Below the pieces are notes generated by a model, which did no database searches, had not been told where the DNA came from, and saw only the letters and a program-made list of their open reading frames with translations. Of a stretch of DNA of 64,000 bases, positions 11,729 through 21,851 are shown in pieces. The stretch comes from Craterostigma plantagineum (lineage: Eukaryota; Streptophyta; Magnoliopsida; Lamiales; Linderniaceae): NCBI GenBank assembly GCA_027422505.1, contig JAPQWV010000002.1, positions 23,724,501 to 23,788,500 on the forward strand, in the 5' to 3' direction. Position 1 is the stretch's first letter, and the number at the start of each line of letters is the position of its first letter. The translations under genes were made by a program, and so were the position numbers.

Positions 11729-12076
11729 TGTTGGAACTATTTTATTGTACTCAATTAATATAGTTATCGTGTCTTGCTATGCAAATTAGTAGTCTTGGAT
11801 GGAATTGTAATTAGTCATATTATAGGACTACTATGTAAATATACCACAATAGGTGGTATATGTAAGTGACCTCAAGAAAATTAGGAGTGCGCTTTGTTTG
11901 ATTTCAGATTTGGAGAAAAGAATCGAGAATTTTGGGGAAAAGAATTAGCGCCAAAATACTTGCCTTCAACGTTTCTTCTCCCTTAAGCTTTCAACTAGGT
12001 AATCTTCGATCTAAAATCTAAATTTCTAAAGATTATCAATCGATTCGATCTAAGTTGGATAAATTTGGACCTAACA
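11729..12076 (+). repeat. Right LTR of the Sirevirus-like element
   Basis: Begins TGTTGGAAC right after the purine tract AAAGGGGGAGAT and ends GACCTAACA; 348 bp with TG/CA ends. It has a TATA-like stretch around 11838-11862. Confidence 0.7.
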
Positions 12077-12820
12077 TGCTTAGTTAAAATCATTAAACAA
12101 AAGGAATAAAAGATACTCAAATGATTATCAACATCACGAAGCATCTGATAAACAAGAGAAAGCTGAACAGATACTTTGCTACACTAGAACTCACGATCGA
12201 TCTCTATAACTTCATCTATGCTCCCTTCCTCAATTTCTTTATGGTTTCTCACATAAATTCATCACTTAGGCTCGATATTTTATTTCTTCTCTCTCACTCA
12301 AACTCTCTGTGACGCTCTTAATACAAAAATATAAAGATTAAAGTACCAATATAAACATCCCTTTTCGTGGCTCTCTCTGTTATGCTCTATATCCTTCTCG
12401 TCGTTTTCTTTTTGATGAGTTTAGCTCTATTTAAAGTCCTCGAAGCACAGTAGACAAATTTCTCAGTCATGAGCGTGCTTGCGCCGTCTCTTTTCATTGC
12501 CTTGAGCTATGCGCTTGGAGCTCGAGCCGTTTGTTGATGTGAGATGTTTGCTTATCTTCTTCTTGCAGCCGTCAATAGTTTGTCTTCGATCGTGATTGCT
12601 TGCTTGAGCTTTTCCTTTGAGGTTGTTGATTTTATCCTAATAGTTCAATGATTGGCTTTATCTTCAACATGTAACGTGTACCTTGGCCAAGCAACCAATA
12701 ATCGAGCAGCTTACTTTCTCCTGGTCCCGTCATTCTTTTAATTTATCTAGATTCATGAAGTTATAGTAGTAAAGCAGTACGTAGATGTGTTGGCCAATAA
12801 TAAGTGAACATGATACCATT
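12077..12820 (-). repeat. 1.8-kb dispersed repeat, copy 1, second part
   Basis: Continues the repeat interrupted at 4809. It matches the reverse complement of about 15637-16350, including GAAGCATCTG, the promoter-like TATTTAAAG and the terminal GAACATGATACCATT at 12806-12820, where the match to the other copy ends. Confidence 0.75.
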
Positions 12821-14269
12821 GAGTGCCCAAAACCTAAATGCACAAAACAATCAACAACTCTCACATGGATTCTCTCAATTCGCTCAAAGTGTTTATGGGA
12901 TATATGTGTATGAGCTCAAACCAACACTATGAAACGTTATTATCATAAGCTTACTAACATATCAGATTGTATTCACATAGCGACCTTAGTGTACAAATCA
13001 AGAAGGTCTTTCTTTGGGTTGTAATGGGGCTTAGGCATTAGGTATGATTGTGGGAAAGTAGGTTAAAATTATCAAACTAGATGATTATTTAATCGCTACG
13101 TCCCACGACTATCCCATGACGCACGACTACATGAGAATCTCAATTATCATAATTACATGCTATAGTTTCATATTCAAGACAGCTCAAAGTTCCTCAATAC
13201 TGACACAACTGACAAGCGCCTCATATGATTTTTTCTTTTATGATTTTTTTCTTCATTTATCTTTTTTTTTTTAATTTTTTTTCGAATATATTTTTGTTTG
13301 CACTTTTTTTCTATCCTTTTTTTCCAGCTAGAACTAGGAAATAACAAGTATGACGCATTCTCAACTAATCAATCTCGAGGTCGTGGAATCTACGCAATTA
13401 ATAACTCATCCAATCCGACAATGGGTTGAAAAGAAAGGCAAAAAGATATATATAAGGTAAATATAGTGGCTTAAATTCAACTAGAAAAAATAAGGCTCAT
13501 GATCAAGTTTGCTCACTAAGCGGATAATATCAAAGGTAGGGTCAATGTGAGTCTAATGGCTTACTCCTAAGTGCCTTAATCACTTCTGTACACATAAAGC
13601 CGCCAACGATATCAACATGTATAATAGAGCAAGTTCTATAATATTCGGAACATATGTTACGCACTCGTAAAAAATTGAGTATAAAGATAATACTCTTTTT
13701 TTTTTCAAGGCTCAAATCTCACATATTTAAGTAGGCTTTGTGTCGACTCTTGCGCATTCAGTCTTTAAATCAATTGAAGAAAAGGAATAATCGTCCTAAT
13801 ACCAAATACTTATTCCTAATTGTTTCTCTCATGTTCTAATTAATGCACATCGGTTTACTCGAGACAAGATATGTATTCATCAACTAACATGAGAAATCCC
13901 CCCCCCCCCCCGCGCCACACCTAAACTCTGCATTGTCCTCAATGTAGAATTCTAATGAAAATAGTAGCTAAATAATCTATAGATTTCCACCCTCATTTTC
14001 ATTTTAATAATTCAGAGTATAGGTGAAGGGAGCAACAGAAGTGATACTGAAAATAAAACTTCCCCGAGAGTGATGGAGTTGTAGAGAAATTCCGAGCGAG
14101 GTGATATTTTTACTCGAGCCAAGTGAGATCTTGTAGCATACGTAGCCGCTAGCAAACATACTTAATCATCAGTGAAAACATAGATAAAACGAAATATTGC
14201 AATAACAAAATAAAATGGGATAATATTGGGTTGCCTCCCAATGAGCGCTTTTCTTTAACGTCTTTGGCT
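12821..14269 (-). other. Probable 3' untranslated region of the Ty3 element
   Basis: No gene. Read on the minus strand it follows the end of Ty3 integrase: TTGGGAGGCAACCCAA (14228-14243), then ACATTGAGGACAATGCAGAG, then a run of 14 G (13888-13901). In my recollection this arrangement is typical of the stretch after pol in plant Athila/Tat elements. A T-rich tract is at 13228-13325. The 3' LTR border was not found. Confidence 0.55.
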
Positions 14270-14419
14270 AGACGTTTCGTTCTTCGATGCATGCATAAAC
14301 GGGTGGGCGCAATTTGATCTCTTCCAAACAAGCCATAAAATCATTCTCAAAATAAGTTTTAAGCCTATGATCATTTACCTTGAAACACTTGTTAGAAGAT
14401 ATGTTCTCAATTTCAATAA

Positions 14420-15062
14420 GAGTGCGTTTGGATTCTCGTATTTGAACGAAATCGCTTGATTTTAAATTATGAATTTCAAAATTGTAATTTCAAATCCAAA
14501 TTCATTGTTTGACAAACGTTAGGATTTCGGATTCGGAGTTCAAACTCGACTCGAGGTCGTGAAGCTCGTCGAACTCGATTTCTAACTATTCTAAAATAAT
14601 TTAAAAAAGTACAAAATAAAATAACATGAATAATACAAAACAAGCTCATGAGCCGCCTGCAAGCTTTCGAGCACCCCCGAGTGAGCTTGAGCACAAGCCG
14701 GCTCACTCGCGAACCCGTGACGAGCTCGAGTCGGCTCATCGAGCTTGCGAATCGTCTCGACTCTTCGTTCACCTCCTAATTATTATTATTATTAATTTTT
14801 TCATTATTATTATTTATTATACTATTATTGTTACACTATTATTATTATTATTATTATCATCATTTACGAAAACCTCGTTACGTGCTCAGCTTTGGATTTC
14901 GAAAATGGAACATTTGACACGGAATTTCATATCCGATGAATTATAAAAGTTTGGATTTCCCCTCAGATTGAATGAAATCGAAATCCAAATCGAGGCATTG
15001 CCAAACAGAAGATTTGGACGAAATCCGCATTTCAAATCGAAATCCGAAATCCAAACGGAGCA
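14420..15062. mobile_element. Tourist-like MITE inside Ty3 integrase
   Basis: The ends GAGTGCGTTTGGATT and AATCCAAACGGAGCA are imperfect inverted repeats of the GTTTGGATT type, flanked by TAA on each side (14417-14419, 15063-15065) as in PIF/Harbinger elements. Inside are arrays of GAGCTCGAGC/GGCTCA words (14530-14770), an (ATT)n tract (14781-14862) and AAATCC/GGATTT words near both ends. It breaks the Ty3 integrase C-terminal frame exactly. A second copy, reversed, ends at 63765. Confidence 0.8.
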
Positions 15063-15636
15063 TAACGCCATTTGGGAAAATATGTTTAACAATGTATGGC
15101 CCCATCCAAGAAGATTTGAGTTTACCTGGCATGAATTTCAACCCAGAATTGTAGAGGAGAACTTTTTGACCTACCATGAATTCTTTCTTATGTAGGAGTT
15201 GTCATGAAAATGCTTCGTGCGCTCTTTGTACATTCTAGCATTGTCGTATGCTTCGAGACGAATCTCTCCAAGCTCCTGTAGCTGAAATTTTCGCTCCTCA
15301 CCGGTTTTTGTGGCATCCATGTTACAATGTTTCACTGCCCAAAAAGCACGATGAATTTCAACAGGTAAATGACACATCTTACCGAAACCAGACGATAAGG
15401 CGACATTTCGATTAGTGCTTTAAAAGCAGTACGGTACGCACAAAGTGCATCTTTTAATCGCAAGCTTCAGTCCTTACGATTAGGGTTTACGGCTTTCTCC
15501 AAAATACTCTTAACCTCCCTATTTGAAACTTCAGCTTGTCCGTTTGATTGTGGGTGATATGTAGTGGCTACTCGATGATGGACTCCGTATTTGCGCATGA
15601 GTGCTTCCACCGTGCGATTACACAAATGCGTGCCTT

Positions 15637-17445
15637 AATGGTATCATGTTCGTTGGCCAACACATCAATGCACTGCTTTACTACTATAACTTCATGAATC
15701 TAGGTAAATTGAAAGAATGACGGGACCCATAGGAGAAAGTAAGCTGCTCAATTATTGGTTGCTTGGCCAAGGTACACGTTAAGCCAATCATTAAACTATT
15801 AGGATCAACAACCTCAAAGGAAAAGCTCAAGCAAGGAATCACGATCGAAGACAAACTATTGACGGCCGCAAGAAGAAGATAAGCAAACATATCACATCAA
15901 CAAACGGCTCAAGCTCCAAGCGCACAGCTCAAGGCAATGAAAAGGGACTGCTCAAGCACGCTCATGACTGAGAAATTTGTCGACTGTGCTTCAAGGAGTT
16001 CTTTAAATAGACTAAACTCATCAAAAAGAAAACGACGAGAAGGATATAGAGCGTAACAGAGAGAGCCACGAAAAGGGATGTTTATATTAGTACTTTTATC
16101 TTTATATGTATTAGAGCGTCACAGAGAGTTTGAGCGAGAGAAAAGAAATAAAATATCGAGCGTAAGTGATGAATTTATGTGAGAAACCATAAAGAAATTG
16201 AGGAAGAAAGTAGAGATGAAGTTATAGAGATCGATCGTGAGTTGTAGCAAAGTTTATCTGTTCAGCTTTCTCTTGTTTCCCAGATGCTTCGTGATGTTGG
16301 TAATCATTTGAGTATCCTTTATTCCTTTTTTTAATGATTTTAATTAAGCTTGTTCTTTATATTACAATCGTCAACTCATCATTAGAATACCTTCACTTTC
16401 GTTCACCTGTTTTCATCGATCAAATCGCTTATTTCACAAAGCTGAATTCACAATATCGCGAGCGTACTTCTGTCTATTTCGATGTCATTAGTATTAATTA
16501 ATTTAGTTGTGTTCTAGTTAATATGTTTAGCGGCTAATTTGTCGAAGAATTATTCGAAGCCTAGTTCTGTTGAAACTGTGAGATTAAACGAGCCTACTTT
16601 TGAAAGCGAGTATTCATGTAGCTATGAATTAATTTTATCGATGAGCTTAGGTCGACTAAATAGTGGCCAATGTTTAATTAATCTAGGCGAATCCGTAGCT
16701 AATTAGAACAACAAATCCGTAATTGTTTGTGTGTTCTAATAAGTGGCAAACAATATTAAACTTCTCTACCAACGGTAAGTGTAGGTTATATTGTGAGTTT
16801 AAATTATTTGATTTTAATAAACCGGCGTCCGAGTTTATTAGTCAATAATCGGGTCTTTTTCGTATTTAACGCTGTCGGAACTTTAAATCTTGCCGGGCGT
16901 CGCGGAGATTTCGATTAGGGAAGTAATTATAGAGCGTCTCTTAATTACCAAAAAAGTAAGAAAAGATTGATTATTTGGCGTTCATCGATAACTATAACCG
17001 ATTATGCTTGTGTGGACATAATATTTTTATAAATCGATGACCAGTTAAATAAATCTAGGTGGACAATAATTCCTTCGACTATTATTTTATCATTGTTAGT
17101 TTCGATATTTTTTCTCGTTCACTATTGCACTAAAAACTTTATCATCAAACCCCCTTAATATAATTATTATTATTACTACTATTATCATTATTATTATCGT
17201 TATTATTATTAATACTATTATTATTACTACTACTACTACTATTAGTATTATTATCATTATTATTATCCTTATTATTATTATTATTATTATTCTTGTTGTT
17301 ATTATTATTATTATTATTATTGTTGTTGTTGTTGTTATTATTATTATTGGTCGAGTTTGAAGTTAGAAATAAATCAGTCATGTTCCTTGTGGAGACGATC
17401 CCTACAATCGCTATACTCGTGTTTAGTGAATAAGGTGATTAATTT
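15637..17445 (+). repeat. 1.8-kb dispersed repeat, copy 2, in Ty3 integrase
   Basis: About 1809 bp inserted between codons for SDQ and GTHLCN of the integrase core, so its borders are known to within a few bases: it starts AATGGTATCATG and ends GGTGATTAAT. It matches copy 1 in opposite orientation. There is no clear inverted repeat; the flanking doublet TT may be a 2-bp duplication. Read on plus it has a promoter-like TTTAAATAGA at 16003-16012 and an (ATT)n tract at 17158-17350. No protein. It could be a solo LTR or an unclassified element. Confidence 0.75.
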
Positions 17446-19130
17446 GGTCGCTCATAATTGCACGGGGAACTCCTAACCTACTAAAGATATTTGTCTTAAG
17501 AAATCCTACAACAAGTTTAGAATCGTTAGTTTGGGTAGCCTTTGCTTCTACCCACTTCGACACATAATCAACGGCGACCAAGATATAAAGAAAGCCAAAC
17601 GAGCTTAGAAAAAGTCCCATAAAATTCATTCCCCATACATCGAATATTTCACAAACTAAAATAGGATTTTGTGGCATCTCATCTCTAAAAGAGATTGTAC
17701 CCGTTCTTTGACAATTAGGACAACTCTTGCGAAATAAATAAGCATCTTTAAAAATAGTTTCTCAATAGAATCCACAATCTAAAATTTTCTTAGCAGTTCG
17801 CTTACGTCCAAAGTGTCTTCCACATGCATATGTATGACAATGAGTGAGTATATCATTAACTTCATTATTTGCAACACACCTGCGAATAATTTGATCCGAA
17901 CCAATTTTTCACAAATATGGCTCATCTCACATTAATATTTAGAGTCGCTTTTAATCTTATTTCTCCTTGAAGAACTCAAATATGGAGGCAACAATACCAA
18001 GTAACTAACTATATCGGCAAACCAAGGTTCATGATATTCCTTACCTTGAAGGCGAAATAGTTGCTCATCTAGAAATATTTCAGAAATTGGTAGTGGCTCT
18101 TCGTCACGAATAAAGCGACTCAAATGGTCTGCTACAGAGTTGTCCACACCTTTTCGGTCTATGATTTCCCAATCAAATTCTTGAAGCAAAAGGATCCATC
18201 GAATCAGGCGTGGTTTAGACTCCTTTTTCGACAATAGATATTTAAGAGCTGCATGGTCAGAATAAACAATAACTTTAGATCCCAATAAATAAGACCTAAA
18301 CTTATCAAAAGCAAACACAATAGACGGGACTTCTTTTTCAGTTGTTATATAATTGCACTGAGCCGAATCGAGAGTTATCGAGGCATAATGGATGACGTGG
18401 CTTTTTCTTCCTTCTTTTTGTCCAGTACAGCCCTTACGGCATATTTGCTTGCATCACACATAAGTTCGAACAACAGCTCCCAATTTGGAGGTTGAATAAT
18501 AGGTGCAGTAGTGAGTAATAGCTTTAACTTATTAAAGGTCTCTTTGCACTCGTCCCCGAAATTGAACGATATGTCAATCTGAAGCAGTCTTGACATCGGT
18601 TTAGCGATTTTTGGAAAATCCTTAATAAATCTCCTGTAAAAACCTGCATTACCAAGAAAACTTCGAATTTCTCGAACATTAGTGGGGTATGGCAAATTAG
18701 AGATCAAGTCGACCTTAGCCTTGTCTGCTTCAATTCCTCGAGACAAAACTACATGGCCTAGAACTATTCCTTCTTTAACCATAAAATGGCAATTTTCATA
18801 GTTAAGCACAAGATTTTTATCAATGCATCGTTCGAGAACTTTGACTAAATTATCAAGGCAATGATCAAATGAATCTCCATAAACAGTAAAATCATCCATG
18901 AAAATTTCAATGCATGTTTCGATCAAATCAGAAAATATACTCATCATGCATCGCTGAAATGTACCAGGAGCATTACATAAACCAAAAGGCATGCGACGAT
19001 AAGCAAACATACCAAGGGGACATGTGAAAGTAGTTTTCTCTTGATCCTCGGGTGCTACGACAATTTGATAATAACCAGAAAATCCATCGAGGAAACAAAA
19101 GAAAGACTTACCTGCCAGTCTTTCTAGCAT

Positions 19131-19375
19131 TTTAGTCCCTTATTTAGCGACGGTTTGTCCGTTGGGTAGCTTCCGACGGTTAACTTTGCGACGGATATTT
19201 GTAATTTTTTTCGTTTTGATCCCTCTCTTAGCGACTAACTGTCCGTCGAAAATTTCCGTCGGTAAGTTAGCGACAGACAACGGTCGGTTTCCGTCGCTAA
19301 TTCGTCGCTAACTTGATGTTTGCGACGGTTATCCTACGGAAGCTGTCGTCGCTACTTGGACTCTTTTTTGTAGTG
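19131..19375. mobile_element. CACTA (EnSpm) terminal fragment
   Basis: The right end reads TTTTTTGTAGTG, complement of the CACTACAAAAAA terminus of CACTA elements. The body is packed with GCGACGG/CCGTCGC subterminal repeats in both orientations, as in CACTA ends. The left end has no CACTA terminus and abuts the Ty3 RT codon series directly, so the element is truncated there. Confidence 0.75.
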
Positions 19376-19394
19376 TTCCCCGGCAACGGCGCCA
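19376..19394 (-). promoter_or_regulatory. Ty3 primer-binding site (tRNA-Asp type)
   Basis: On the minus strand TGGCGCCGTTGCCGGGGAA, the primer site used by plant Athila/Tat elements. It abuts the CACTA terminus, whereas gag and protease should follow it. The 5' LTR should lie to the right of 19395. Confidence 0.75.
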
Positions 19395-19635
19395 CTCCTA
19401 TTACTTACGCTTTCGGTAGGATATAAAACTTCACTTTATCCCAATAGAAACTGCTTAAACGCTCAAATAAGAAATCTTCTAAATTCTCTTAAATCTAATA
19501 ATTGTACACATACAAATCGCATTTTAATTCTCGAAAAATAACCTTCGTCATCTTCAGAATGAAACGTTAAAATCGCTGTAAATACCAAGCAAACGACTTG
19601 TTAGATAAATGTTATCTTCCTCGTCGTAAGGAAAA
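19395..19635 (-). other. Possible remnant of the Ty3 5' LTR
   Basis: By position next to the primer site this should be LTR (minus strand). It does not match the 1.8-kb repeat and its outer border is not visible. No gene. Confidence 0.35.
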
Positions 19636-20203
19636 GGGCATACGATATTTTTAGTCCCCAATGTTTGATGCATGTGCATTTCTGGTCCCTCATGTTCCGA
19701 GGTGACACTTTTAGTCCCCAATGTTACCGATTTTGGACGATTTTGGTCCGTCAATTAATTTAATCGCTAATTTGGACAAAATTTAACACGTGAGAGCTCA
19801 TGATCTCCTTTTACTCGACGTAAATCTCATAACATATCTTCTTTTTTGATTTACACGCACATAAACATCATTATACATCACATTTAGGAAATGATCGACA
19901 ACCTTAAAAATGAGTTCAAAGTGATAGACGGTGATCTTTAGCTGGTAATGACCATAATGTGCATAATTATGCTCAGGTGTGTTTTTGTTGAATAAGATGA
20001 TGAGTCATGAGGTGTTAAGTCAAGTTAAAGGAGATCATGTCCTCTAATGTGTTAAATTCCATCTAAATTAGTGATTGTGTTTATCGGAGGATCAAAACCG
20101 TCCAAAATCGGTTACACTGGGGACTAAAAGTATCACCTCAAAACATGGGGACCCGAAACGCCCATGCCTCAAACATTAGGGACTAAAAAAATGTCGTTCT
20201 CCC
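19636..20203. mobile_element. TIR element, Mutator-like, ~570 bp
   Basis: Inverted terminal repeats of about 110 bp: left GGGCATACGATATTTTTAGT, right complement GGGAGAACGACATTTTTTTA, then TTTAGTCCCCAATGTT and CCGATTTTGGACG on both arms. Flanks TAAGGAAAA and TAATGATAA agree at 7 of 9 bases, suggesting a decayed 9-bp duplication. No coding capacity. Confidence 0.65.
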
Positions 20204-20337
20204 TAATGATAACTTTTTACTTTGATTTGATGATTAATATTCAAGTCTCACTATGCTATTATGGTTTGTAATTTTAACCACCTATTTTAATTAGCTACCC
20301 ACTGCGTCTGTATAAATAACGTTCATGCTCATAAAGC

Positions 20338-20765
20338 TAGGGATGTTCGTAGTTCGGTATACCGACCGAACAAATCGAAATACCGAAAATTCGGTACAAA
20401 ACCGAACCGAACCTAAAAATTCTGTTCGGTATTCGGTACATAGGTTTAAAATTTTCGGTATTTCGGCTCGGTATAGAATTTTGGTTCGGTAATTTCGGGA
20501 TACCGAATTACCGAAGTTTTTAAATTAAAATATATTATATTATATTATATTGAAAATATAAATATAATTATATTAAATTATATATATTGATTTAAATATT
20601 ACAGAAATTATTTCTTTTTTTACCTTTTTATTGGAAATTCGATTATTCCGGTAAAAATCGAATTTACCGAAAAAATTCGGTAAAAACCCGGTTCGGTATT
20701 CGGTATCTAAAACAGGTGTACCGAAATTTCGGTTCGGTACGGTATGTACCGAATGAACACCCCTA
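20338..20765. mobile_element. hAT-like MITE with ACCGAA/TTCGGT arrays
   Basis: The ends TAGGGATGTTC and GAACACCCCTA are inverted; interior zones are full of TTCGGTA/TACCGAA words as in the element at 2717, with an AT-rich centre. No matching 8-bp target duplication was found (CATAAAGC versus TCTGTGGC), so a flank has changed. Confidence 0.7.
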
Positions 20766-20979
20766 TCTGTGGCAGAGACAAGAAATCCTTTACATACTGA
20801 TTGTTAGTTGCTACAAGAAAATAAAGTTAAATCAAGCAAATACAAATGCATTCTTTTTTCGGAAGGGAATAAAAATGCGTTCTTTATATACTAAGATAAC
20901 GCAATGCACACATCACAAGTGATTCCTCAACTACGAATTCTCTATATAGGCTGTACGAACATATAAATATTAACAAGAA

Positions 20980-21799
20980 TGTTATTGTTGAGCCTTCAAC
21001 ACTGGCAATGTTGGGGTAACATTCTAGTCAACATTTGTTGGCCGAGAATGTTCTCTTTCTCAGTTTTGTCTTTCATGCCCAAAACTCATTTTATTGATGA
21101 CGTGCCAGTTTTCTAGCATTATGCAGGATATGGATAAGTGTTGGAAACAATCAAACCGTGTGGAAGAAGTGTGAATAAGCTAGAGCGAATTTAGGTATGG
21201 AGCATACTAAAAATAGAAGACTTGGAGCTCAAGTGAAGACCGCGCCTTTGGAGCTGACCAAGTCGACTCCTAACTGTCACCAACGGATCAATCACTTTGT
21301 GGACGTTAGTGGGAGTTAGTGGATGTTGCTAAGTCATTGTGGGAAGTTAGCCAAGTTCGAAGACATATAAATAGAGACTTCCCGCGACCATTTCGGGTGA
21401 CGAACTTTTAACGAGCGAGAAAGAGATTTTAAGAGCGAGTTCGAGCAAGTATCTTCTTTTACGAGATTTTTCATTTTTAGTCTAGCTTTTCAAAGGTCGA
21501 AAGATTTTGTAGTTTGCAGAATCCTTTTTGATTCGTTGGTTTCGCCAGGCTTGTTTTTTTACTATCCTTTTTGATAGTTTGTAATCCATCTTTATAGTGG
21601 AGTTTTGCGCCTTGAGGCACGCAGCAAGTTATTTGACTTGCTGCACAAAATCATCTCTCGTGTTCGCTTCGTTTGACCACTCAGTTATAATAATTTCCGC
21701 TTTGTGTTTCTAAGTGAGTGTGAGTGTTAGTCCAACATCACGTCCAAGATCAGTTTACAGTTAGTGTGTTTTACATCCATTTATACGGGACCCCCCTCA
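20980..21799 (+). repeat. 5' LTR of copia element A
   Basis: 820 bp, TGTTATTG...CCCCCTCA. TATA-like TATAAATAGA at 21365-21374. It contains the split palindrome ATGTTGGGGTAACAT at 21008-21022. Pairs with 44373-45194. Confidence 0.92.
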
Positions 21800-21802
21800 A
21801 AG

Positions 21803-21814
21803 TGGTATCAGAGC
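21803..21814 (+). promoter_or_regulatory. Primer-binding site of copia element A
   Basis: TGGTATCAGAGC, three bases after the LTR, complementary to the 3' end of plant initiator tRNA-Met and exact to the usual copia form. Confidence 0.9.
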
Positions 21815-21851
21815 TTACGATTGACGTTACTAAGCGCTGAAATCCTCTACA

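Larger units (their letters stand above)
4810..12076 (+). mobile_element. Non-autonomous Sirevirus-like LTR retrotransposon
   Basis: A 7.3-kb insertion that splits the 1.8-kb repeat: flanking sequence resumes at 12077 where it broke at 4809, with near-duplicate flanks AGCTT (4805-4809) and TGCTT (12077-12081). It has LTR-like ends finishing in CCTAACA, a degenerate methionine-tRNA primer site TGGTATC at 5241, a polypurine tract AAAGGGGGAGAT before the right LTR, and GGGGGAG tracts near 8990, 9133, 9611, 10986 and 11470. Multiple polypurine tracts are a feature of the Sirevirus lineage of Ty1/copia. A broken coiled-coil gag remnant remains; integrase, reverse transcriptase and RNase H are absent. 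It would depend on a helper element. Confidence 0.75.
14270..19130 (-). pseudogene. Ty3 (Athila/Tat-like) pol, broken and nested
   Basis: Minus strand. Reverse transcriptase 19130-18375 (MLERLAGKSFFCFLDGFSGY, catalytic FMDDFTVYG). RNase H 18318-17932 ([12 protein letters not shown]). Integrase zinc region and first half of the core 17930-17446 ([27 protein letters not shown]). Core second half 15636-15171 ([31 protein letters not shown]). C-terminal GQKVLLYNS and FPNGVM near 15140-15066, and tail FKVNDHRLK at 14416-14280. Two insertions interrupt it: the 1.8-kb repeat between SDQ and GTHLCN, and a Tourist-like element after FPNGVM. Stops and shifts occur elsewhere. Gag, protease and the first part of RT are missing beyond 19130. 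No chromodomain seen. FMDDF and the TGGCGCC primer site point to Athila/Tat. Confidence 0.85.

Noticed and set aside
15637..17445. Helitron interpretation of the 1.8-kb repeat
   Set aside because: The insertion is not between A and T and there is no CTRR end, although a GTTGGCCAAC hairpin lies near one end.
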